Shown here: positions 23,401 through 36,600 of the stretch, one piece after another | Numbering within the stretch: position 1 is the first letter of the stretch | How the letters are laid out: each line of letters begins with the position of its first letter | Assembly: GCA_022828595.1 (NCBI GenBank) | Contig: JAKGHH010000007.1 | Coordinates: 41,401,973-41,465,972, forward strand | Reading direction: 5' to 3' | Source: Nelumbo lutea | Lineage: Eukaryota; Streptophyta; Magnoliopsida; Proteales; Nelumbonaceae | Length of the DNA stretch: 64,000 nt | Translations under genes and position numbers: made by a program | Notes under the pieces: model-generated | The model's database searches: none | What the model saw: only the letters and a program-made list of their open reading frames with translations | Told to the model about the DNA's origin: nothing

Positions 23401-26400
23401 CTGCCAACCTTGGTTTTAGTCCAAATAGGACTACTAAATAAAATTTGAAGCTCCTGGACTCTTGTATCCAAGTCAACACATCGGCCCTACTTAGAGAACT
23501 ACAAGACGCTTACCATCACTTCTAGGCAACCCTAACCTCTCTAAAGCTATTAAAACACACTACAGTTATTAGAAACTTAAAATAAATGAAAGATCTGTAG
23601 TCAAAAGACACAAAACCTGGCATAAACTACAATTCTGCCCCTCCACATCTGAAACTAAATAAATTTACTTCCAAATCTAATAAGCTGGTGTTAAGTAGAG
23701 TTTTGAAAAAGTTTATTAACAGTTGAGAATAAGCTCAGCCGCAAATTTCTGGGCCTGGGACCAGGTTTTTGTGTTCAGGACCAGCCCAGCCTAGGCTTTC
23801 ATCAGGAATTCAAGCCCACAAATTTTCAAGGCTAGGCTTGGGCCCAAGATTTCAGGCCCAACCAGGTCTACATATACATTCAATATTTAATAATATATAA
23901 TATATAATATATGCAAACTATATTTAATCAGTGATTTAAAAGGCGCACACCTGGTGCACCTTGCGCCTCAGCCCAGGCATGCACCTTTTGAAAATTTGAT
24001 GATTTTTCCTTTTTTGAGTCTAGCGGCTGGGCCAGGGGCAAAGCAACCGGACCCCTGTGCCACACCCCTCGAGGCCAGCCCAAACAAGTCCATGTTAGGG
24101 TCTTAAATTCTTAGTTTTCACACAAAAAAATAATGATTTTATAGCTTTTATTGCTTTTGAAGAAGATATTTTATTAGGATGAATGAATGGACAACATTAC
24201 CAAATAGGGGGTTCTCGAATTAGGAATGTAATATGTGAAAATTAATTGCTTTTATAGGGGGTTCTCGAATAATCATTCATTAGGGGGCCCTCTAATTAGG
24301 AATGTAATATGTGAAAACTTTTATACAACATTACCAAATTATCATTCATTAGGATTAACAAACGATTTTATAGCTTTAATTGCTTTTTAAGAAAATATTG
24401 GGCTTTCCTTGAGGGGTGTGGCACAAAGGCGGCTCGTAGAATTGGGAATGTAATATGTCACATTAGCTACTTGAAGTAATGTAATTGAGAAAAAAAGAGA
24501 TTTTGGGTTTTATATGCTTGAAAGTGTTTTATATGTAGGATTTCATTTTTAAATTATCATTTGAATATGCTTTACATATTATGCTTATGTATTTTATTTT
24601 ATTTTTTTTGATCAATAACACTTTCATTAAATCATCAATAGAAGATTTACAAGAGGAAGACAAAAACACTTATCTTCCAAGAGCAACAAAGAACCTCAAG
24701 AAAAGGAAAAAAAGGAAAAAACACTAAAGTTATAGCTAAGCCCAAAACAATGAATCCCTTTTTGCCCCTTGTTTAGCTAATAAGGAGTTAGTTGATCTTT
24801 TAACCCAACATATCTTAACTTCCATCTCCCGCACCAGCCACTTGAATTTCCTCCTCTCGTTGTTGTACTTCCATAAGCCATTGTTATCTTTAATCAGCCA
24901 CCCTATCACCACCTCTGAATCCCCTTCAATTATGAGTTTCCTGATGTTCAACTCCTCAGCTTTCCGGACACCTTCCATAACTGTAAAGATCTCAGCTCTA
25001 AGGGAGTCACCCACTCCAATTGGGCCTGAGAACATGGCAGAAATAACCCCATTCTCATCCCTAAAAACACCCCCAATCCCCGATTGTCCCAGATTTTCCC
25101 TACTACACCCATCAAAGTTTAATTTCAAGAATCAACTAGGTGGAGGGGTCCAAGCCACACTCATTACTGACTTGGTTTGTGTGCAATTTGCAATTTCATC
25201 CCACTTCCTCAACATGTCATCCACAGTGTAATCTGTGAATAGCTCCAAAGATTTCAGCCACTGTACAGCCCTAATATGTATGATAGCCCTCAGATCTGTT
25301 GATCCTCTCTCAGCTTCTGAGAATATCCTGGTGTTTCTTTCTTCCCAAAGTGTCCAACATATTGCAGCCCTTAGTCCTCTCCACGTAGTCCTTCCCCTTT
25401 TTATCCAACACCTAAAAAAAGAAGGGGAAAAAGGCCATGCAAGTCTGATGGAGGATTCCAGCTACATTCAAATAGGGAGAAAGCCCAATCCCAAATTGAC
25501 CTCACAAAATGGCAAGACACCAGTAGGTGAAAACCAGTCTCCCCATCCACTTTACAAAGAACACACCAATGAGGTGACAAGCAAGTATTGGGTCTCTTCT
25601 TTTGGAGTAGATCACTAGTATTGATTCTTTCCAGATAGGCTTCCCAACAAAAACTACCAACCCTAGGAGGTATTGCTCTACACCAAACCTCATCAACAAG
25701 GAAAGAGGGGAAAGTATGACTGGTGGACTGACTTAAGACTTTGAAAAAAGAAACACAAGAAAATATGCCATTGGGGGTAGGTGTCCAAATTCTAGAATCC
25801 ACCCTAGTGGGGTCTAAGACAATATTATCAAAAAGTGCAATAAGGCTCGAATAACTATCGAAGTCTAAGTCCCTCAAATCCCTTCTTAGACCCAAGTTCC
25901 ACCCAATCCCAGAAGTGGAAGAGGACGTGGTGGTGAAATACGAGATTGGCTCATTTTTCAAATCAGAAAGAGCATACAAAGAAGGAAATTGATCCTTTAG
26001 AGGGGCACTCCCCACCCAGGTTTGTTCCCAAAATTTTATGGAGTTACCAGAATTCAAATCATACTTGATATTAGGGGAGAAAACTGGTAGCAGGTCATGA
26101 ATGGCTTTCTAAGGAGAATTGCTTGTGATCCTAGCTCTGATTCCAACGTCCCATCCATTGTACTCCAGCCCATGTATACTTGCCACTATTCTAGCCCATA
26201 GCTTCTCCTTCTCCATAGGAAACCTCCACAACCACTTTCCCAAAAGAGTCATATTCCTTCTCCTAATACTCCCAAGCCCCAAACCACCACAAGTCTTACT
26301 CCTACACACTATCTCCTAGCTAACTCTATGACCCCTCTTCTCCTCTCCCGGCTCCCACAGAAAATCTCTCATTAGCTTCTCCAATCTGTTAGCAACCTTC

Positions 26401-29400
26401 ATTGGGATTTTAAACACCAACAGGAAAAAGATGGGTAAGTTAGCAAGTGTGGCCTTAATTAGTGTAATTCTCCCACCAAGAGAGAGGTAGTTCTTTTTCC
26501 AGGATACCAGTCTTTTTTCAAACCTTTCCACCACCAGGTTCCAAAAGCTCTCTCATAGGATTATCACCTAATGGCAACCCTAAGTAGTTCAAAGGCCACC
26601 CCAAGACTTCACACCCCAGCACTTCAGCACTCTCCCCGATCTCTCCCTCCTCCAAATTCAACCCCACTACACATCTTTTCCCAAGGTTAACCTTCAAGTT
26701 GGACATTTGCTTAAACAGTTGTATCACCGACTTCAAGTTCCTGATAAATCTCACATTACCGCCTTCACAAAACAGAATTGTGTCATCAGCAAACTGTAAG
26801 TGAGTGAGGGGGGTTTCCACCCTCCCAACTCTCCAACCTCTAATGAGTCCCCCCTAGAATCTGCTCTGTGAATCAATTTACCCAATACCTCTGCAATTAG
26901 AATGAACAAGAAAGGAGAAAGGGGGTTTCCTTGTCTTATACCCATACTGGCTGGAAAGAAATCTACCACTGTCCCGTTCACTAGCACTGAATAATGACAA
27001 TTCCGGAAACAACCCATGATCCACTTACACCATCTAGCCCCAAGCCCAAATTTAGTCAAAACTTTCCTCAAGAAATCCCAGTCCACCAAGTCATAAGCAT
27101 TTTCCAAGTCCAACTTACAGACCACTCCCTTCTTCTTATCCCTCTTAAAGTTCTCCACACTCTCATTAGCAATTAAAATTTGATTAGTAATTTGTTTCCA
27201 CTCACAAAAGCTCCTTGATAATGTGCAATGATATATGGCAATACCTCCTTCAGCCTCAAAGACAACACTTTTGCAATGATCTTATACAAGCTATTAACCA
27301 AGCTAATTGGCCTAAAATCCTTCGGGTGGGATGCACCTTTCTTTTTTTGGAATTAAGGCTATAAATGTAGAGTTCACACCCGGATTGACAATTCCTTTCT
27401 TGAAAAACTCCTCAAACAACCGCAAAAGATCATCTTTCAAAATATCCTAACAGTCCTGATAAAAAGCCACTGTGAACCCATCCGGCCCTAGAGCTTTTGT
27501 TCTATCAATAGAAAACACAACCTCCTTGATCTCTTCCAAATTAAAGCTTCTTTCCAACCTTCTCCTGTTCTCCACCCCTACATTTGGCCAATCCAATCCT
27601 TCTACCCACACCCTTCTACTCGCAGGCCTTCTTAGAATAGATTTGAAGTGCTCCACACAGGCCCCGGCTATCTCCTCATGTTGTATTAACTCAACTCCAT
27701 CTACTACCAATTTGGAGATAAAGTTCTTCCTTCTCCTACCATCTGCTAGAGAATGGAAATACCTAGTGTTTCTGTCTCCCTCTTACAACCATTTACACCG
27801 AGATTTTTGCCTCCAGCTAATTTCCTCCTTATGCAGGCAGTCCTCTAACCGTCTTTTCAAATCTCTCATGAGTTCATTGTCTTCCTCTCCAAATTCTCCC
27901 CTTTCTTCTTTAGAGTCAAGGCTTACAATTTTATCCATCAGATCTCCCTTTCTTTCTTCTATCCTCCCAAACTCCACCAAATTCCACTCCTTGATTTTTG
28001 CTTTCAAGAACTGTAGCTTCTTATGGAATCCCATCATCTCCCATTCCACCAATGGGTTACACTCATACCACCACTCCCTCACTTTGTTAGTAAACCTTGG
28101 ATGAAGTAACCACATATTTTCAAATCTAAAGGGGGTAAGACCTCCATACCTTCTTTCCTCCCTACATAACACTATGGGTCACTGATCTGAGGTCACCCTT
28201 GGGAGAGCTCTAGAAGCCAAGGTTCCCCAATGTTCTTCCCAATCCAAAGAGAACATGAATCTATCCAGCTTAGAGCAAATGGCTCTAGATTGGAGATCTG
28301 ACCATGTAAATGTCTTATGGGCTAGGGGAATCTCTTTAAGCTCAAAGGCATCCACAAATATGTTAAACTTCCTCATGCTTTTTGCCACCCTCTGATTAAC
28401 CCTATTGGCTTCCTCCAAGAATCTCATCACATTGAAATCCCCACTCATGCACCAGGGCCCATCCCACAACCCTCTAACATCAGCCAATTCCTCCCACAAC
28501 TCCTTTCTCTCTATATAGTCATTCGGTCCATATACATTTGTGAGCGCCCACATATAATCATCCTCTTGCCGCTTAAACTTCATGGAAACCAAGTACTTTC
28601 CAATCAACTCCTCCAAGCCTTCAACCACATCCCTCTTCCACATTGTTACAATCCCCCCGGAAGCACCCCACAAGGGAGCAGCCACCCAGCTTATGTATTT
28701 TAATTTTAGATAATAGGTTTTTTAAAACTAGTTGATATTTTTATTAATATTATGTTTTATATTTTTTTATTTTTTTGCATTATTATTGAAATTTTTTGGC
28801 ATATTATGTTTATGTATTTTAATTTTAGATAATAGGTTTTTTAAAACATTTATTTTAAAATTTAAGTTTATATTTTTTATTAATATTTTTTATTTTTTGG
28901 CAATTTTTTTACATTTTTTTATTTTTTAGCTTTTTTGTAATTTTGCACCTTACTTCAAAAAGGCGTGCGCCACGCCTTGCGCCTCAAGCGCAAATTGACC
29001 CATGTGCCTTTTTTGCGTCTTGCACTTTTAAAACACAGTATTTAATAGATATTATACATATGAAAATATGTTTTATTTTATTTATATTAAATATGTTGTA
29101 TAAAAGTTTCAATATATATTATATAAATTCATGAGTTGACATGACTCAACTCACATAAGAGAGAATAACTTGTCCTCTAGAGTTGTATATCATGACATAT
29201 ATGAGGGCAAGGCCTTCATTCTAACTCTTAGGTTGCATTTGTCAAATCAACCGATTTATAACATTCTGTGTTATTAGTTTATTTGCCTAAAAGGATAAAC
29301 CATAATGCATATTAGTTTTTACAATAGACGACAGGCAACATGGGTGGTTTCTGACTTGGCTGCCCTGCTGTCAAGGATCCAGAGCTGTCCCCCATCCCTT

Positions 29401-32400
29401 TTATTCTTCTGATCAGAGATTTTGGATCTGTTTGGTTGTTCTGATGAAACTTAAAATCTTGGGGAAGTGGGTCTTCCCTAGTAAATTAATTTGGGAGTTG
29501 GGTCCCACCAACTCCAAAAGGTAGCCTTCCCAATGTAGACTGTTGTCTGAGCAAATGTATCAAAGGGATAGGCTAAAATGTAAGGGATGGGCATCCCTTC
29601 AATTGGGTGTAAGCTCTGCCTTGAAGAATCATTAGAAACAGAAATCACATCATTTTACAATGTCCCTACAGCTCCAATTCAGTGGTAAAATTGTCATGGC
29701 CTGAAAAATAAAAACCTCAACAATCAGGGAAACATAGTCTAGAGCATGATTTAAAATGTCCATATGTTTCCTATATTTTCATGACATATTTCCATTTCCA
29801 TGGGTACCACATGATATTTTACTAGAATCAACATATTCCCCAGTGAACACTACCGGCATTATCTAGAGTACAAGAGACAGTATCATAACATAAGTTTGTT
29901 ATAAAATGTATAGATATGTGGAGTAGCAATGATATTGCCTGCCTAGTGGACATGATTACCACTTTGATCCAGCCCAATATACTTTTCAAATTGTATAGAT
30001 ATGTAGAGTAGCAATGCTATTGTCTGCGTAAAGGACATGATTACCACTTTGAGCCAGCTCAAAATTCGTTTTAAACATTATGTTACATCTTTTTTTTATC
30101 AGTAACATTATGTTACATCCTTTTGCATGTATAATAGATTACTTAGTTCATCTATTAGAATGTTTGCATTCTCTATGAGTTGAAATTTTGCTTGAACTCA
30201 TTCTATCATGTAGTTTTGTTTCTTAAGGTTTATAGGACAACCTCACAATGTATTGTTGTCCATAAGCTTAGCTTCTTACCTTTGTTTAGTGGTTTGGAAC
30301 AAGATAATAATTTAAAAAAGGTATGCCTGAGTTGCTTTTATCATTCCATTGATTATATACTTTTACATATTTCACAATGTTTCCACCATGTATATAACTT
30401 TAAAAATATTTCCATATAATATCTCCACCATGTACCACAGGAAGGCAAGGATACAGCTAATAGCACTTCAATTTCTAATTTAGGGAACTTGTGGCTGATC
30501 CAGAACATCCGGATAGAGAACCCATTGCATTAGCAAGTTCAAGCCCACAACCGATACCAGCCCTATAAGCTGCCATGCATCAATGACTTTTATAATTAAT
30601 TATTGTAAGGGCATGTACCAAAAGGATATTTAGACTTCGAAAATTTTCATGAAAGTGATTAGATTTAAAGATTAAAATATTTGGACAACCAATCAACCAC
30701 CACTTGCAAACATTGACATTATACAATACTATTAAAACATTCTGGTTTAACTTTTTACGACCTAAATGTGAAGGGAAGGCAAGTATTGGCATTCTATAAA
30801 AAATATTAACTGTTTCACATTTTAATTTTTTAAAACAATAAAAAGAGAAAGCTGGCAAGGTCTTTTGGATTGATATATTTGCTAACCCATGTTTTTTTTA
30901 TCAATATATTTGCTAACCCATGTTAGCAGCCTACTCTGCACACAAGATAAAATTCTCAATGCAGGTAAGAAGGTAACTCAGATTTGAATCATGGGTTAGC
31001 ACATTTAGCATTGTGTACACCTGAGAAAATATACTGAATAGCAAATTTGTGTACTTAATAGATGCTGCTTTCAATCTTTCTTCAACATTAATACCAATAA
31101 TTCTTAGCCAAAAATTAAAGGAGAAGCTAAAGCAGCTAAACAGCTATTGGAAAATAGATAAAGCACTCTTACTCACTTTCCCTAGAGAATGATCCCCTAT
31201 CGCCAATAACTCCAGCAGTTCTGGGTTCACTAACAGCTTTATTCAACTGTAAGACATAAAATGTATTTAGAGAAAAAAACAACCAAACAATGGAAGCACA
31301 AAGTTCAATTTTTTATTTAAAAACAGTGTAAATGATAAGTTGAGGAACATATCACAATTCTTACACAATTAATGGGATCAAAAAGCATTTTAGTTGTGCC
31401 TCATCAATTTTTTAGATAAAACACTATGAGGAATACAAAAGAAGTCTGTTCAAAATATTAAATATTGGGGATCTATCAAAAAAAACTATTAAAGGTTGGG
31501 GGCACAATTTGTATTCTGTATGAATATATCAGACCCTAACATAGAATTGTTCGGGCTTGCCTCGAGGGGCGTGGTACAAAGGCAACTTATAGAATAGAGA
31601 ATGCAATAAGTTTTACATCACATTAGCTACTTGAAGTAATGAAATTAAGGAGAAAAAGAGATTGTGGGTTTTACATGCTTGAAAATGCTTTACATGTTTG
31701 CTTTTATTTTTAAATTTTCATTTGAATACACTTTACATGTTATGTTTATGTATTTTAATTTTAGATAATAGGTTTTTAAAAATATTTATTTTAAAATTTA
31801 AGTTTATATTTTTATTAACATTGTGTTTAATATTTTTTAAACTTTTGGCATTTTTTTGAATTTTCTGACTTTTTTATTTTTTAGCTTATTTTTGTAATTT
31901 TGCACCTTTCTTAAAAAGGCACACGCCTCGCCTTGCGCCTCTGACGCAAATTGGCCCTTGCACTTTTTTTGCACCTTGCGCTTTTAAAACACTGCTTTTG
32001 ATGTTGTTTGCCAATATATATGACATCAATCCACATAAGCATTTTCTCAGGTTCCTATTAAACTCCACGTACCCCACCCTACCCCAAGGCAATAGTTTGG
32101 GGGGTATATCGCTCAAGTCATTAAACTATTTTTTGGGCAAGTCACCCCCGGCCTAATTTTGCACACCCCTGATGGTGGGAACAAAGAGAGGGTGATTAGA
32201 ACATTGCCCATTCATTATCTATATACACAAGTGACCAAGATTTCCACCAATCCCAATCATTTAAGCAACTTCTTTAAAAATCTATATAATACGGCCACGT
32301 AAAATGAAGTGCCAAATAATATCTAAAATCTAGGCCTTCCAAATAACACCCTAAGATCAGTCAATTCATTTCAACCATCCAAATAGTTTACCAAGACATT

Positions 32401-33565
32401 GTATTATTTGACCCATCCATATAATGTAACTGATCATCCCAAACATCTAAACTATCAAAATGACCTCTTAAGATCATTGAATTCATCTCAACCATCCAAG
32501 TAATGTAGAAGAATTCAACTAATCTCAGCAATGCATGTAATGCATGAAAATATTTCAAAAATGTAATGTAATGTGTCAAGTAAAACCTAAGATCTAGACC
32601 ACCAAAAAGGCTTCTCCTAAAATCTATTGATGAATTTCAACCATCCAAATGGTGCATCAAAATTCCATCTAATCTAAGCCCATCTAAATGATGCACCAAG
32701 GTTTCATCTCATCTCATACATACAGGTAATGCAAAAAATCTCTAACAATATTAGACCACTTTAAGTCATGTGTCAAGTACCATCAAAAGGCCTTTTGAAA
32801 ATTTGATGCTTTTTTGCCTTTATAGAACATAGTGGCTGGGTCGGGGGCTCCACACCCAGACCCCTGTGCCATGCCCCTTGAGGCAAACCTAAACAATTCC
32901 ACGATAGCTCTTAAATTCACTCGCTCACCAAAGCTCCAAGAACCCCCCAATTTATTAATGTCGTTCATTCATTCATCCTAATAAAATGTCTTCTTAAAAA
33001 ACAAGTAAAACTATAAAATCATTATTTTTTGTGTGAAAACTAAGAATTTAAGAGCTAACGTGGACTTGTTTAGGCTTGCCTCGAGGGGAGTGGCACAAAG
33101 GCGGCTCATAGAATCAAGAATGTAATAAGTTTAAAATTACATTAGCTACGTGAAGTAATGCAATTGAGTGAAAAAAGAGATTAGAGGTTTTAAATGCTTG
33201 AAAATGTTTTATATGTTTGATTTTATTTTTAAATTCTCAATTGAATATGCTTTACATAATTACATCTTATGTTTTATGTATTTTAATTTTAAACAATAGG
33301 TTTTTTAAAACATTATTTTAGAATTTAAGTTTATATTTTTTTATTAATATTATGTTTAGTATTTTTTTATTTTTTTTGTTTTTTTTAATTTTCTGACATT
33401 TTTTTTATTTTTTAGCAATTTTTTTATAAATTTGTGCCTTGATTCAAAAAGGCACACGCCTCGCCTTGCGCCTCAGGCGCAAATCAACCCCAAAATCCTT
33501 ATTGTTAAAGCAGTTATTGGGCTCCTGCCCAACTCAGACATTGCTTCGAGGGTGTGTGGTCTCCT

Positions 33566-33604
<39 letters not shown>

Positions 33605-36600
33605 GAAGAAGAAGGGATACATGAATTGAACTCAAGGTAAGCCTCTCTGATTCCCATTCTTATTTATACATGTACAATGTAGATTTCTTCCTTGTGTAGA
33701 CCTTTTGAACGATAGGCTTCTCTGTTTTTGGTTAACAGACCTCCCCCCCCCCGGCAAAGCATCCTTATCCATCATCCGCGAGGGTGAAATGAGGAAATAG
33801 TTGGCATTTCAGTGAGCAATCTTCCCATGTAGCATCTTCTGGAGGCAATCCTTGCCAAGCATCTAGAGCTTCCTAAACTGGCTGCTTGTTTTTCTATATC
33901 CATCTATAATCTAGCATTTGTTGTTGAGGTTGAAGTAAGGGTTGGCCATCCACATCAAAGTTGGGTAATACTGGGGGTATGCCAATTGTAGGTCCCACAT
34001 GGCCTTTGAGTTTCGATACATGGAAAACAATATGAAGTCAGCAATGTTGGGGAAGATCCAAACAATAGACAATTGACCCTACCCATTCAGTGATAGCGAT
34101 TGGCCCATAAAATCTAGAGGAGAACTTGTTCTAGGCTTTCCGGGCCAATGTGCTTTGACAGTTGGAACTGAGCTTTCACCTTCCACTTTGTATTCAACTT
34201 GATGGTTTTTGTCATACTAGATTGTCTTCTGTTGCTTGGCCTTTAGTAATTTTGCCTTGAGCTCTTCAAGAATGTTATCTTGTTATCATATGGGCGTCAA
34301 CAACATCTACTGAGGTGGAGCCTTTCTCATCAAAAAGACTGGATGGAGGGTCACAACCATAAAGTGCTCTGAATGGGGTGGTCATGCTCGTAGAAGCATG
34401 GAATGTGGAATTAATGACTTCAGTTTCCTGAACCAGCCCATGGAAACCAATGGGTCCAACAAAACATCATAAATGTGCATCAAGGCATCTATTAATGACT
34501 TCGGTTCGTCCAACCTTCTGAGGATGGTGACTGGTAGAGGTATTGAGTGTCGGTCACTAAAATTTGAAGTTTTCGCACCAAAATTTGCTTAAGAATATAT
34601 GATCACGATATGAGAGAATAGCCTTGGGTGTGCCACGAAGGCATGCAAGTTCTCTTGTGAATATGGTTGCCATTGATGCTGCAGTGTATAGATGAGCCAG
34701 CGGGAAAATTGAACAGATAAATGATCAACAATCACGGGAGCAATAGAGAAAGCCTTTTGATTTCAGTACACCCACAATGAAATCATGGGAATTTTCCTCC
34801 CATACTAATTCTGGTTTCTTCAAAGGCTGCCAGAGCCCAGTGGAGATTGGGCATCATATTTTTAGTGTTGACAGACCAGAAATGATGCCACAAAGTCCTT
34901 AATGTTGCACTCCATCCCCACCCAATAATAGTGGGAAGCAATACGACAGTATGTTCGCAAGATACCTGAATGTCCTCCTAGATAGTTGTTGTAAGTGTGT
35001 AGAAGTACAAGAGAGGACCAGGAGGAATCCTTTGTAAAAAAAGAATTGAACCTTCCACCAAATACCTAGGTTCTGATGTTGGGTCTAGTGCCTATTTAGA
35101 ATGAATCAGCTTAACACTAGAGCCCCTGTGCGCTTCCTCTTGAGAATGTCCAGCAACGGGTAGTGGCGTTGTGAGACTGATATATGGGAGAGTTCATGCA
35201 AAGGGGCAGTGCATCAGCCGCTTTATTGGATGTCACGGATTTATATTCGACCACATAATCAAACACCATAAGCTTGTAGCCCATTTAAGTTGAGCATATG
35301 TATTTCAGACTTTGTTGATCAGCATGAATAATAAACTCGCAATCCAACGGATAAGCCCTCCATTTTTGGACTGCAAGCACAAGTGTCATCAACTCTTCCA
35401 TATGTGGACCAATGTTTCAAAATGCGGACGCGGCGTAAGGCGTGGTTCAGAACATAAGAGGCGTAAGCCTCCCAGACACAAGGAGGCATATGCCTCCTTA
35501 GAGGACGAGGTCAAGAGGAAGGAGGAGGAAGGGGGGGAGGAGGAGGAAGGGGGGATCTCATTTTTATCTATTTTTAATAAAAAAACTTTTATATTAAGAA
35601 GAATAAAGATGCATAGCACTAGTGGGTGTTGGTGATTCTGTAAGGGCAGAGATACTAGCAGCAGTACAAGGTATACGGATGGCCAGTCAACTTGGAGTGA
35701 ATAATTTGATAGTAGAAGGGGATTCCAAGTTAGTAATGGGATGGTTGACAAGTCCAGAGACAGCTTGTTGGGGCTACAGGGATCTGTTAAAGAAAGTTAA
35801 ATGGCTGACAAGGAATATGTCAGTCAGGTTTCAGTGGATCAGCAGATCAGCAAATGCAATGGCTGATTCTCTGGCCAAGCAAGGGGTGTCAAGGGGAGAT
35901 CTGTTTCGGGCCACTTTGTAACTGTGCTTCAGGCTTGTGTTTGTTTAGTGTTTATGACCCAGTCCTAAGGGGAGGTAACACCTCGTTCCTCTTCCTAGGC
36001 TGAAAGTACTGCTATTTTTTGAATTAATAAAACTACTCTCATTTATCAAAAAAAAAAAAAAAGATGCATAGCACTAGTTGAAAGGGGAGATCTTGTCAAA
36101 CTCATTATTTGGGGCCGGGGGCAGACCACTTTCTTTCCCTTTATCTTTTCTTCCCTACCATTTCCTTTTCTCTTTTTTTCTTCTCTTTTTTTCTTCTCTT
36201 TCTTTCTTTCTTTCTTTCTTTCTTTCCCTTCCCTTCCCTTTCTTTTCTCTTCCTTTCCTTTCCTTTTTTACCTTTTTCTTTTTTTTCTGTCTTTTTATAT
36301 GAGGTGTGCATGAGGCACATGAGGCGTACGCCTCTAGTACACCTCATGAAAAAAGTGTATGAGGCATAGGCCTCTTGCACATGAGGCGTACGCCTCAGAG
36401 GTGTCAGCGCCTCTGGCATATGCCTCAGGGCGTTTTGGGAACACCTCACCTGGAGGCCCACGCCTTTTAAAACACTAATGTGGACTTACAGAGTGCCTAC
36501 CTAGAGGTCGATTGCATGCTAACCTCAACTTTGATTTCTTCGTGCAAGCCGCCGATAAAGCAGCCAAGTAGTGCCTTCTCCGACCATCCTTGCACTTGGG

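Noticed and set aside
23100..23471. 123-codon minus-strand frame
   Set aside because: No recognisable domain or initiation context, and it lies in a decayed intron; treated as chance.
33570..33601. Regular short repeats that could suggest an array
   Set aside because: Simple (GA)n microsatellite in an LTR; no spacers, so not a CRISPR-like array.
36078..36461. Long F/L/S-rich plus frame and K/R/E-rich minus frame
   Set aside because: Both are translations of a 130-base polypyrimidine tract and palindromic GAGGCGTACGCCTC repeats, not protein-like.
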